In this document: piece after piece, positions 30,952 to 39,326 of the stretch | How the letters are laid out: each line of letters opens with the position of its first letter | Numbering within the stretch: position 1 is the stretch's first letter | Assembly: GCA_963756025.1 (NCBI GenBank) | Contig: CAVWMF010000005.1 | Location: 372,001 to 436,000, forward strand | Length of the DNA stretch: 64,000 nt | Source: Bog-473 sp963756025 | GTDB lineage: Bacteria > Actinomycetota > Acidimicrobiia > Acidimicrobiales > RAAP-2 | Direction: 5' to 3' | The notes under the pieces: model-generated | What the model saw: only the letters and a program-made list of their open reading frames with translations | Databases searched by the model: none | Told to the model about the DNA's origin: nothing | Position numbers and translations under genes: made by a program

Positions 30952-32802
30952 TTACGTCGAACTGGTTCCGAGAGCCACGCTGTTGCTGACACCGGAGGTT
31001 GCGGCCGAACCGGAGAAGACGGCGTCACCGAAGTTGAAGACGCCGCCATCGGATGCCACCAGCCAGTAGCCGTTCCCATCGGGGGTCGACGAGATTCCGA
31101 CGACGGGCTTGTTCAGTTTGATGCCTCCGGTCGACCCGAAGAACGACGCGTCACCGAAGCTGAACACGCCGCCATCGGACGCCACCAGCCAGTAGCCGCC
31201 GCCGTTCGGATCCGAAGCCATTCCGACGACGGGCTTGTTCAGCTTGATGCCTCCGGTCGACCCGAAGAACGACGCGTCACCGAAGCTGAACACTCCCCCA
31301 TCCGCCGCCACCAGCCAATAGCCGCCGCCGTCGGGGGTCGTCGTCATGCCGACGATGGGCTTGTTGAGCACGGTGCCCCCGAGTGAGCCGTGGAAGGCGG
31401 CGTCACCGAAGCTGAACACGCCCCCATCCGCCGCCACCAGCCAATAGCCGCCGCCGTCGGGGGTCGCCGCCATGCCGACGATGGGCTTGTTGAGCACGGT
31501 GCCCCCGAGTGAGCCGTGGAAGGCGGCGTCACCGAAGCTGAATACGCCGCCATCGGAGGCAGCGAGCCAGTACCCGGCGCTATCGGGAGTGACAGCCGCG
31601 CCGACGATAGGTTTGCGCAGCGTGGTCCCCACGGTCGAGCCGTGTGAAACGGCGCTGCCGAAGGGGTAGACGGCACCGCCGGCCGTGAACACCCAATAGG
31701 ACCCGCCCCCCGTGGTGCTGGGTGGATAGGGCAGGGTCAACCCGGCCAGCGCGGGAACCACCTGGTTGGTGGCAAGGAGGTTTCCCGTCGTGGCCGGACC
31801 GACGCCAGGGAAGAAGAAGGCGCCGTTGTCGGGGCCGGTCGTCACCTGGAATGCCAAGAGCGCGGTGAGGGGCGTGCTCGCCCCCTGCTGGTAGGTCGGG
31901 CTGGTGGGCGACTGCCCCAACGCCAACAGGGCCTGGATGACGAGTGCCGTCGATTCAGGGTCCGACGTCTCCGGGTTGGCTGTTGTGCTCGGCGAGAAGT
32001 TCCACCCTCCGTCCGTCGCTTGAGCCGCCGTCAGGTAGGTCAGTGCCTTGGTCGACACCGTCGACGTGAGGGCGCCCTGCGCCGCCAGACCCTGGACCGC
32101 ATAGGACGTGGTGTTCGTGTCCTCGTTGGGGAACGCACTACCGATGGGATCGGGATCACAGGCCGTACTCACGTTGTCGGGGTCAGTCCATCCGCCGTCG
32201 GGGCACTGCTGGTTGGCGAGCCAGTTGATCGACAAAGCGTCGGCGTGCACGTGTGCCGCGGCCAGGGCAGCCAAGGCAAGACTTTGGTCGAGGGTGCCGG
32301 CGTTGAAGACGGCGTTCTGGGCATCAGTGCCGAATCGACCGGCGTTGACTCCGGTGGTCTGCTCGGTCACCAGGAGGCGCTGCACGAGGTTGGTGCCCCC
32401 GAAGTCGGTCGGGTCCGCACCGAGCGAATGGGCGGCGAGTATCAAGTTGGCCAATTGCCCCGGACCGTCACTGCCCTGCTGCGAAATGTACTTCTGCGCA
32501 TTCGCCTCGAGATAGGAGAGCCCGGCCCGGGCGCCGGCGAGATCCACCCCCGTGGTGCCGAGTGCGATCACCGTCTGCGTGGTGGCCGATAGGTCGGCGG
32601 AGCCGGGAGTCACGTCGTCGATGGTGCCTTGCGGGGTGAGTTGAGCCGCCAGCCACCGGGCCGCGCCGAGAGCGGCGGTCGTCTGCGGCAGGGTGGGTGG
32701 TACGGCCCCCGCCGGCGCAACGAATGGCGTTGCTGCAATGGCCAGCAAGGTGGCGACGCCGATGGCTGACGCACCCATGACGGTGCGGCGAAGGATGTGC
32801 AC
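30952..32802 (-). CDS. Secreted alpha/alpha-barrel (transcobalamin alpha-domain-like) protein with 42-residue repeats
   Basis: Signal peptide (IGVATLLAIAATPFVAPAGA). Residues about 35-365 form helical repeats of the prenyltransferase/squalene-cyclase type: WLAAQLTPQGTIDD, LANQQCPDGGWTDPDN, TSYAVQGLAAQG, AQATDGGWNFSPS, STALVIQALLALGQ. This alpha6-alpha6 barrel fold is also that of the alpha domain of transcobalamin and intrinsic factor, though terpene cyclases share it. The last 250 residues are six copies of a 42-residue repeat. It is the first gene after the cobalamin riboswitch and lies two bases before the DUF4430-like gene. No terpene-cyclase DxDD motif is seen. Predicted to bind cobalamin outside the cell. 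Confidence 0.78.
   Translation of the reverse strand: MHILRRTVMGASAIGVATLLAIAATPFVAPAGAVPPTLPQTTAALGAARWLAAQLTPQGTIDDVTPGSADLSATTQTVIALGTTGVDLAGARAGLSYLEANAQKYISQQGSDGPGQLANLILAAHSLGADPTDFGGTNLVQRLLVTEQTTGVNAGRFGTDAQNAVFNAGTLDQSLALAALAAAHVHADALSINWLANQQCPDGGWTDPDNVSTACDPDPIGSAFPNEDTNTTSYAVQGLAAQGALTSTVSTKALTYLTAAQATDGGWNFSPSTTANPETSDPESTALVIQALLALGQSPTSPTYQQGASTPLTALLAFQVTTGPDNGAFFFPGVGPATTGNLLATNQVVPALAGLTLPYPPSTTGGGSYWVFTAGGAVYPFGSAVSHGSTVGTTLRKPIVGAAVTPDSAGYWLAASDGGVFSFGDAAFHGSLGGTVLNKPIVGMAATPDGGGYWLVAADGGVFSFGDAAFHGSLGGTVLNKPIVGMTTTPDGGGYWLVAADGGVFSFGDASFFGSTGGIKLNKPVVGMASDPNGGGYWLVASDGGVFSFGDASFFGSTGGIKLNKPVVGISSTPDGNGYWLVASDGGVFNFGDAVFSGSAATSGVSNSVALGTSST
30975..31703 (-). repeat. Six 42-residue (126-bp) tandem repeats inside the barrel protein
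   Basis: Each unit runs GYWLVA-DGGVFSFGDA-F-GS-GG--LNKP-VGM--TPDGG. The four central units are almost identical, the first and last degenerate. Neighbouring units are near-identical at DNA level with a 126-bp period (for example GAGTGAGCCGTGGAAGG at 31381 and 31507), showing recent duplication. The same repeat occurs in the secreted protein at 52785-54552. Confidence 0.85.
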
Positions 32803-32839
32803 GGTTCTCGCTTCCCGATCCTCGACCCGGAAGACCCCG

Positions 32840-33045
32840 CACGGTCACGGCGTCCTGCCCGAGCCCCGGACCTTGTGTCTCGACGGTGGGAACTCTTCTG
32901 ACCTTGAGGTATCCCGGCTGATGGGGGCCTTTTACGGCGCACCATTTCACGGTTGCGGACCAGCACCGGAATCTCACCGGCTTCCCCTCACGGGCAGTAC
33001 TGCTACAGCAATTGTGCTGCGCCGGTCACGGTAGCACGGGAACCG
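32840..33045 (-). ncRNA. Cobalamin (B12) riboswitch
   Basis: On the minus strand the core reads GAGGGGAAGCCGGTGAGATT then CCGGTGCTGGTCCGCAACCGTGA (minus-strand sequence of about 32950-32992), the hallmark of the cobalamin aptamer: GGGAA, GCCGGTG, paired CCGG and CCGCAACCGTGA. AGCCGGGATACC (about 32905-32918) corresponds to the conserved 'CAGGAGACC' element. The limits are approximate. It lies directly upstream of the barrel-protein gene and should repress the whole downstream uptake operon when B12 is plentiful. Confidence 0.9.
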
Positions 33046-33122
33046 TTCCAGCGCCGGTGGAGGGCGGGATCCGCGGTGGGTGACGCCTGCCGCTCAGACC
33101 ATCTCGTGGCGTCGGAGGGGTT

Positions 33123-34949
33123 TCACCTATCCCCGTTCCTCCCTGCGATGCGAGTTGCGCACGCGGTCACGGCATCTCGCACGCTCCCGAAGAAATTGTC
33201 CTCGCCGATCATGGCGGTCAGACCGGTGGCGTCGAACCGGGCCGCCGTTGGGCCTTTCAGGCGGGCCACCACGAGCGTTATCCCGCTTTTCGCCAATACG
33301 GCGTGGAGCTCCTCGAGCATCTCCACGCCCGACGCGTCGATCCCGTCGACGCCTTCGGCGTCGAAGACGAGAAACACCGTCGGACTGGGTGCACCGTTGA
33401 TCGCTTCGAGGATCCGGGCCTTCACATACGAGGCGCTGGTGAAGATCAATCGCTCATCGAGCCGATAGACCACGACCCCGGGCTCCAGCCGGGCTGAGGA
33501 GTGCGCCGCGGCATCCGCGTAGCGGCCCAGTCGTTCGACCCAGCCCAGAACGGCATCGTGTGGCTTCTGGGTGCGGGCGATGACATCGATGATCGAGAGC
33601 ACGACGGCGATGATCAACGCGTTGAGCACCCCGACAGTGATGACACCGACGGTCGTGACAGCGGCGATGATGACCTGGCGCCGTCCGGCGGAACGGAGCG
33701 CGCGCCACGCGTCCGGCTCGATCAGTCCCGCCGCCGCGATCACGATGACCGCGCCCAGGCAGCTCTTCGGCAGATACACCACCGGGGCCGTCAGAAAGAG
33801 AAGGATCAGGGCGATCACCGCGGCCGAAATCAGGCCCACGAATTGGGTCCTCCCGCCCATCTGATCGTTGACCGCCGTGCGCGACCCGCTTGCTCCCACC
33901 GCAAAGGACTGCGAGAACCCGGCGGCGATGTTGGACATGCCCGATGCGAGGAGTTCCTGGTTGGCGTTGACGTTCTGCCCGTGACGGCCGGCGAAGGAGC
34001 GCGCGGTGAGGATCGAATCGGCAAAGCCGACGGCGAAGAGACCGAGCGCGTCGGGAATCAGATCCACCACGCTGTGCCATGGCGCATTGGGAACCTTCAG
34101 CGTCGGCAGGCCCGGCGGGATGTGGCCGACGACGGCCACGCCATGGCTCTCGAGATCGAATGCGGCTGACGCGACGATCCCGAGGATCACGACGACGAGG
34201 GCGCCCGGGATCTTGGGGGCCTTGCGTTTGAGGACGACCAGCAGGCCGATCGACGCCAGTCCGACGATGAGGGTGGTGGCGCTCAGCTCGTCGAGATTGC
34301 TCAAGAACTGCCCGAGCTGCCGTAACGGATCTTCTGCGGGCGTCGGGATCCCGGTCAGCTTCCCGAGCTGGCCGATGATCAGCACGACGGCGACGCCGTG
34401 GAGGTAGCCGACCAGGACCGCCCGTGAGAAATAGTCGGCGACCCACCCGAGACGGATGACCCAGGCAACGAGGTAGATCCCGCCGACCAGAAGCGCCAGG
34501 ATCGCTGCCAATTCGGCGTAGAGCGTCGAATCACCTCCGGCCAGCGGTCCCACTGCGGCGGCAACCATCACGGATAGCGCCCCCTCGGGGCCCACTATCA
34601 GTTGGCGAGAGGACCCGAGGACCACATACGCCACCACGGGGAGCAACAAGGCGTACAGGCCGGCGATGGGCGAGAGACCGGCCAGCTGGGCGTAGGCCAT
34701 GCCCGACGGCAACGCCAGGGCCGCGACCGTCACCCCGGCGATGACGTCCCGGCGCAGTGAACGCTGGGGATATCCGGTCAACGTCTGGGTGACGGGAAAG
34801 ACGCGTTTGACCAGAGGCTTGGCCTGCTCCGGCTGAAATGGCGAGGCCTCGTCCTCGTCGTAGGGCGACCCCGACCCGCCGCTGTGTGGCGGCGTTCCGT
34901 CCGGGCCCGGATCGACCGGGTCAGTCGGCACGTCGGGCGTCCGGAGCAT
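33123..34949 (-). CDS. SulP-family anion transporter with STAS domain
   Basis: 608 residues. An N-terminal cytoplasmic stretch leads to the SulP transport domain with RDVIAGVTVAALALPSGMAYA, LAGLSPIAGLYALLLP, VVLGSSRQLIVGPEGALSVM and about twelve helices. The C-terminal STAS domain shows RLIFTSASYVKARI, VFDAEGVDGIDASGVEML and LKGPTAARFDATGL. Substrates in the family are sulfate, bicarbonate or C4 acids; the sequence does not decide. Start ATG 34949 overlaps the antiporter end by 29 bases; GTG 34931 is an alternative in frame. It is likely co-transcribed with the antiporter. Confidence 0.88.
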   Translation of the reverse strand: MLRTPDVPTDPVDPGPDGTPPHSGGSGSPYDEDEASPFQPEQAKPLVKRVFPVTQTLTGYPQRSLRRDVIAGVTVAALALPSGMAYAQLAGLSPIAGLYALLLPVVAYVVLGSSRQLIVGPEGALSVMVAAAVGPLAGGDSTLYAELAAILALLVGGIYLVAWVIRLGWVADYFSRAVLVGYLHGVAVVLIIGQLGKLTGIPTPAEDPLRQLGQFLSNLDELSATTLIVGLASIGLLVVLKRKAPKIPGALVVVILGIVASAAFDLESHGVAVVGHIPPGLPTLKVPNAPWHSVVDLIPDALGLFAVGFADSILTARSFAGRHGQNVNANQELLASGMSNIAAGFSQSFAVGASGSRTAVNDQMGGRTQFVGLISAAVIALILLFLTAPVVYLPKSCLGAVIVIAAAGLIEPDAWRALRSAGRRQVIIAAVTTVGVITVGVLNALIIAVVLSIIDVIARTQKPHDAVLGWVERLGRYADAAAHSSARLEPGVVVYRLDERLIFTSASYVKARILEAINGAPSPTVFLVFDAEGVDGIDASGVEMLEELHAVLAKSGITLVVARLKGPTAARFDATGLTAMIGEDNFFGSVRDAVTACATRIAGRNGDR

Positions 34950-36204
34950 CGATGTTGCCAAAGCTCCGACGGGCGGCAGGCACCTCGGAGACCAGGAAGA
35001 GAGGGTCGTCCGGCCGGCGCGTCTTGGCCAGATGGCCGTAGCGAGCGATGAGGGGGTTCGCACTCACGCCGTGCAAGATAATGCTGCACGCCACCGTGAT
35101 GGAGACGACGTTGAGCAGTGCCTCCGCCTGCCGGCCCAATTCCTCGAACGCCAAGAGGGCGAAGATGACCGAGGCCAATCCACGGGGCCCGAACCAACCG
35201 ATGAATGCCGACGTCGCCACCCCGAGGTGCGTCCGGTACAACGCGGCGAACACCGGAACCATCCGGACGATGGTGAGACTCGCCGCGGCGTACGCCACGC
35301 AGCGCAGAAGGTCCGGATTCGAAAGGGTGGGCCGGAGCATGGCCGCGCCGAAGGCGAACCAGACGAGGGACGCCAGGAGCTGGCCGGCGCCCTCGGTGAG
35401 ATCCAAGGCCCGGGGAGAGACGCGGTGCCGGAAGATCCCGAAGCAGAGCCCGGCCAGAAATGCGCCGACGAACCCGTTTCCGTGGAGTGCGACTGCGAGG
35501 GCATACGTGCCGATGGCGCTGGCAGGTGTGGCAATGGCGGCCGTGCCCGGCTCCGCCCAACCCCGCCGAACCGCCAAGGCCAGGAGCCATCCGGTGGCCA
35601 GGCCCACGCCGATCCCGATAATCGCGCCGACGCCAATTTCTCGGAGCGCGTGGAGGAGCGAATGGCTCCAATTGTCGGATTGACCGATGAGGACGGCGAC
35701 GGCGACCGACACGAGTGGTGCCACGATGCCGTCATTGAGGCCGCTCTCGACATTGAGGGCGCGACGAACGCGACTCGGCACGGCACTGTTGGTGACGATC
35801 CCCGCCCCCAATCCGGCGTCAGTAGGAGCCAGACAGGCCGCGACGAGAATGGCCAACCACGTTCCCAGTCCGCGGAAGAGACCCGCCGCGAAGATGGCCC
35901 CAAGGGCAACGGTCAAGGGAAGCCCGATGCCGAGCAATCGCACGGGCAGCCCCATGTCATGGCGAAGTGATGTCAGCCGTAGTCGGGCCGCATCGGAGAA
36001 AAGTATGAGGACGAGGGTGATCTCCGCGGTGATCTTGATCGTCGAAGCCGACAGGGAAATGTGGAGAGCATGCTCACCGCCCAGGGCGAGGCCTCCGACG
36101 GCGAACACCATCGGAGCGGTGATCCCGACTTTTTCCGCCCGACCCGAGATGACGGCCCACACCACGATGAGTGCGGCCACGACCGCCAGATCCCCCCAAC
36201 TCAT
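34921..36204 (-). CDS. Cation/proton antiporter, NhaP/CPA1 type
   Basis: 427 residues with about twelve helices. LAILVAACLAPTDAGLG contains the ion-site region and RRALNVESGLNDGIVAPL is the highly conserved CPA1 motif with the ESGLND aspartate. FIGWFGPRGLASVIFALLAFE is the C-terminal family signature. It should exchange Na+ or K+ for protons. In an operon with the SulP gene, which overlaps its 3' end; together they may manage pH and anion balance. ATG 36204. Confidence 0.9.
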   Translation of the reverse strand: MSWGDLAVVAALIVVWAVISGRAEKVGITAPMVFAVGGLALGGEHALHISLSASTIKITAEITLVLILFSDAARLRLTSLRHDMGLPVRLLGIGLPLTVALGAIFAAGLFRGLGTWLAILVAACLAPTDAGLGAGIVTNSAVPSRVRRALNVESGLNDGIVAPLVSVAVAVLIGQSDNWSHSLLHALREIGVGAIIGIGVGLATGWLLALAVRRGWAEPGTAAIATPASAIGTYALAVALHGNGFVGAFLAGLCFGIFRHRVSPRALDLTEGAGQLLASLVWFAFGAAMLRPTLSNPDLLRCVAYAAASLTIVRMVPVFAALYRTHLGVATSAFIGWFGPRGLASVIFALLAFEELGRQAEALLNVVSITVACSIILHGVSANPLIARYGHLAKTRRPDDPLFLVSEVPAARRSFGNIDAPDARRAD

Positions 36205-36249
36205 CGGTTCACCGTTCCCCCGACACAGCCTTCCTCCGGAGTCAACTGT

Positions 36250-36290
36250 CCGGATACCGCTGGCGATGACCCGGATACCGCTGGCGATGA
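36250..36290. repeat. 21-bp tandem direct repeat, two copies
   Basis: CCGGATACCGCTGGCGATGA starts at 36250 and again at 36271, identical over 20 bases. It fills the short gap between the antiporter gene and the upstream membrane-protein gene and abuts the latter's stop codon. Probably a slippage duplication. Confidence 0.8.
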
Positions 36291-36821
36291 TCAGCCAATT
36301 GCGACTCCTCCGGAGAAGGCCTTACCAGGCTGAAGGAGGACCTGGAGGAGCAAAACCGCCGATCCAACGACCAGTCCTGCGACGACGAACGCGGCGGCGC
36401 GCCACCCACGAAGACCGGCCCGACGAGCCGCCACAAGTCCCCAAAAACCCAGGGATGCGGCCTCGGCCCACAAGGTGACCCGGATGGCCTGGGTGAGGGA
36501 CACGTTGCACACGTACAACGCGCTCACGATCACCGCGGGCGGGACCGCGAGGAGAAGAAAGCGAGACTCCGAGCCGACGATTGTCATTGCTTCGGCGCGG
36601 GAGAGAGGCCGACCGATCTCGATCTGCTTCGCCAATGCAGCCGAGAAGACATGTCCGATGAACATCGCGATGATCGGACCGACAATGACCACGACGACAT
36701 CGATCAGTCTGAGCGTCTGCCACCCGTCATAGATGATGAGGACGCTCATCACCGTGATCGTGGCGTACACGATCCGGTCGACCAGAACGGGGCGCGAGAG
36801 CGTGTCGAGCGGCCGGGTCAC
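36291..36821 (-). CDS. Four- to five-helix membrane protein, unknown function
   Basis: 176 residues from GTG 36821. Helices are visible at VYATITVMSVLIIYDGW, VVVVIVGPIIAMFIGHV, FLLLAVPPAVIVSALYV, TLWAEAASLGFWGLVAA and AAFVVAGLVVGSAVLLLQVL. A short IEIGRPLSRAEAM loop lies between helices two and three. I recognise no named family. It is upstream of and collinear with the antiporter and SulP genes, so it could belong to that transport operon. Confidence 0.7.
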   Translation of the reverse strand: MTRPLDTLSRPVLVDRIVYATITVMSVLIIYDGWQTLRLIDVVVVIVGPIIAMFIGHVFSAALAKQIEIGRPLSRAEAMTIVGSESRFLLLAVPPAVIVSALYVCNVSLTQAIRVTLWAEAASLGFWGLVAARRAGLRGWRAAAFVVAGLVVGSAVLLLQVLLQPGKAFSGGVAIG

Positions 36822-37057
36822 TGAGGACGGTCACTTCTGCACAAAACCGTGCCGGACCACACTCTGGATATACCCCCTTCGAGCCAAGACCTGTCGGCAG
36901 GTTTCAGCAGAGACATTTTCACGGAAACGAAGGACACGCAACGTCCGGGGCGCGACGGCCGAGGGACCTCGGCAACGTGTTCGGGGGACTCGGCGTCAGA
37001 TCGCGACGTGAGCTCCGGGGTCGTTCCGTCGCTTGAAGTGACCATGCGCCGAACGGT

Positions 37058-37678
37058 TCATTCGGTGCGATGCAGCATCTCGATTCGACGAGCCAGATTG
37101 ACGGCATGATCGCCGAGTCGCTCGTAGAAACGGGCCAACAGGGTGACTTGGGCGCTGATAGCCGTCGGCATGGACTCGGCAGCAATTTCCCGCGTCAACC
37201 GCTCGTGGAGGATGTCAATCTCCTCGTCATCCTCGTGGAGGGATACGGACTGGGCGGATCGATCCGCATATGCATCGGCGGCATCACGCCACATCTCCAG
37301 AGCGACCTCCGCCATCCGCTGCACGATGCCCCGACTGAGCGGGCTCATTTCGGTGCCGAGATTGGTGACCGCTCGTTGAGCGATGTGCTCCGCCAGGTCC
37401 CCGCTCCGTTCCAACTCGGGCAGGATCAGGAGGATTCCCACGAGATGTCGCAACGACTCGCTCGGGTTGCTCGTGGTGTCGATCTGCCGCCAGACCATCA
37501 GTTCCACTTCGGCGGTGAGATCGTCCACCAGTTGGTCGCCCTCGACCACGGCTGATCCTATCGAGGCGTCATTGGCCAACAGCGCCTCCGTGGCTCCGGC
37601 CAGGGCTTCGGATACCAGGGCGAACAGCTGGATGACCCGGGCTTCAACGGGATCGACCTCGGGTGGTAGTGGTCCCAT
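37058..37678 (-). CDS. phoU: PhoU-like phosphate-transport regulator
   Basis: 206 residues, all-helical, with two PhoU repeats: VVEGDQLVDDLTAEVE followed by LPELERSGDLAEHIAQRA, and HEDDEEIDILHERLTRE followed by ARFYERLGDHAVNLARRIE. The E-x3-D and ERLGDH motifs bind metal in the family. It restrains the PhoR/PhoB-type response and phosphate uptake. ATG 37678 is chosen because homologues start near here; longer N-termini in frame look non-conserved. Divergent from a phosphate symporter across a PHO box. Confidence 0.88.
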   Translation of the reverse strand: MGPLPPEVDPVEARVIQLFALVSEALAGATEALLANDASIGSAVVEGDQLVDDLTAEVELMVWRQIDTTSNPSESLRHLVGILLILPELERSGDLAEHIAQRAVTNLGTEMSPLSRGIVQRMAEVALEMWRDAADAYADRSAQSVSLHEDDEEIDILHERLTREIAAESMPTAISAQVTLLARFYERLGDHAVNLARRIEMLHRTE

Positions 37679-37722
37679 CGCCACGCAGACTACCTGGGGA
37701 GATAACCAAGAATTTCGCGTAT

Positions 37723-37740
37723 CGTTCACACAACGTTCAC
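37723..37740. promoter_or_regulatory. PHO box between phoU and the phosphate symporter
   Basis: GTTCACA at 37723 and GTTCACC at 37734 are direct repeats with an 11-base period, matching the PhoP-binding repeat known from Streptomyces (GTTCACC units). They lie 45 bases upstream of phoU and about 68 bases upstream of the symporter start. This predicts induction of both genes at low phosphate. Inferred from motif and context. Confidence 0.7.
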
Positions 37741-37807
37741 CTTCGGATGGTTTTCGGATTACCCGGGACAGCAAGAGTTACGTGTGCTTACCTCCCGAGC
37801 AGGAAAG

Positions 37808-39289
37808 ATGACTGTGGCCAACGTGCCGGTGGTCGACCTCGAGGCCGGCCACATGCTCCCGGCGCAAACCGTGACGGACCTCCTGAACGAAGCCCCCACG
37901 AGTAAGTTTCATCGCCGCACGGTCATCATTTCGGGTGTCGGGTTCTTCACCGACGCCTATGACCTCTTCGTGATCGGCACTGCTGCCGCCCTGGTGGCCG
38001 TGCAATGGCACCTGAGTACTCTGCAGACCAGCTGGGTCACCGGAGCGGCGATCTTGGGCGCCTTCGTCGGCGCTTTCACTTTCGGGCGGATCGCCGACGT
38101 GATCGGCCGCAAGAAGGTCTACGTCACCGTGGCCGTGATCATGATCTTCGGGGCGGTCGCCTCCGCCTTCGCCCCGGATTTCATCTTGTTGGTCGTGGCT
38201 CGGTTGGTCCTCGGCCTCGGTATCGGCGGCGACTATCCCGTCTCGGCGGTTTTCATGAGCGAGTACTCCAACCGCCAGGACCGGGGTCGACTGGTCGGCC
38301 TGGTCTTCTCCATGCAGGCGTTGGGATTGATCGTCGGACCACTCATCGCCCTCTTGCTGTTGTCGTCGGGTATCGGCGACGGTTTGACCTGGCGCATCCT
38401 GCTCGGCCTCGGAGCAGTTCCGGCCGCCGCCGTCGTCTACCTGCGCTCTAAAATGCCTGAATCGCCTCGTTATCTGGCCCAGGTGGAGGGTGAATCGGCG
38501 AGGGCGGCGCACGATCTGAAGCGCTTTTCCGACGGGGTCATCACCCAGCCCACTGATTCCACCGTTGCCTCAGGGCGCTTGCAGCTTCGCGCCTTCCTGA
38601 CCAACCCTCGCATGCTCAAGCTGATCTTGGGCACCGCGGGAGCGTGGTTCCTCTTCGACTACGCCTACTACGGGAATACGTTGTCGCTGCCGGCCATCTT
38701 GAAAGAGGTCAATCCCACGGCGACCCTGGAAACCAAGCTGTTGTGGTCGCTCGGCATGTTCGTCGTCTTTGCGGTACCCGGTTACCTACTCGCTGTGGCC
38801 AAAATGGACCGGATCGGCCACCGGCGACTGCAGTTCATCGGATTCTCCGTCATGGCCTTGTGCTTCCTGGTACTGGCCATCGTGCCTGCCCTTACGCAGC
38901 ACGTCGCTCCATTCCTGGCCATCCTCGGACTGAGCTACTTCTTCATTCAGTTCGGTCCCAACATGACGACGTTCGTCCTGCCCTCAGAAGTGTTCCCCGT
39001 GAGTATGCGCACGACCGGCCACGGCATCGCCGCGGGTATCGGGAAGCTGGGGGCCTTCGTCGGGGTGTTCCTGGTGCCGGTTCTCCAGGATCACATCGGA
39101 CTCCGCGGCCTCCTGGCCGTGGCAGGTGCGTCCGCAGTACTCGGATTCGCGGTGACCTCCCTCCTGCCGGAGCCCGCGGGCCGGACGCTCGAGGATGTGT
39201 CCGCAGACGAAACCGCAGTCTCGCCGACCGGGGTCATCGCGACAGCCCCCTTGCCGAGTGCCGCAGGGTCCGAGCTGACGACCGCCTAA
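37808..39289 (+). CDS. Phosphate:proton symporter of the MFS (PHS family)
   Basis: 493 residues with twelve helices. GIGGDYPVSAVFMSEYSN matches the phosphate symporter signature GGDYPLSATIMSE of plant and fungal Pht1/Pho84 carriers. VGFFTDAYDLFVIGTAAA and GRIADVIGRKKVYVTV are the other family landmarks, and FGPNMTTFVLPSEVFPVSMRTTGHGIAAG the C-half signature in parts. ATG 37808 has AGGAAAG just upstream. The PHO box at 37723 and the divergent phoU support phosphate as the substrate. Confidence 0.88.
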   Translation: MTVANVPVVDLEAGHMLPAQTVTDLLNEAPTSKFHRRTVIISGVGFFTDAYDLFVIGTAAALVAVQWHLSTLQTSWVTGAAILGAFVGAFTFGRIADVIGRKKVYVTVAVIMIFGAVASAFAPDFILLVVARLVLGLGIGGDYPVSAVFMSEYSNRQDRGRLVGLVFSMQALGLIVGPLIALLLLSSGIGDGLTWRILLGLGAVPAAAVVYLRSKMPESPRYLAQVEGESARAAHDLKRFSDGVITQPTDSTVASGRLQLRAFLTNPRMLKLILGTAGAWFLFDYAYYGNTLSLPAILKEVNPTATLETKLLWSLGMFVVFAVPGYLLAVAKMDRIGHRRLQFIGFSVMALCFLVLAIVPALTQHVAPFLAILGLSYFFIQFGPNMTTFVLPSEVFPVSMRTTGHGIAAGIGKLGAFVGVFLVPVLQDHIGLRGLLAVAGASAVLGFAVTSLLPEPAGRTLEDVSADETAVSPTGVIATAPLPSAAGSELTTA

Positions 39290-39326
39290 CGTCGCGCGGT
39301 GCGGAGCGCCGGTCCGTCGACCTGAC

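Noticed and set aside
30975..31703. CRISPR-like or transposon repeats
   Set aside because: The 126-bp units are in frame inside one protein, without spacers or terminal inverted repeats, so they are protein repeats. No CRISPR array or insertion sequence was seen in the window.
30952..32802. Squalene/terpene cyclase
   Set aside because: The helical repeats and DGGW segments resemble cyclases, but there is a signal peptide, no DxDD acid motif and a cobalamin riboswitch directly upstream.
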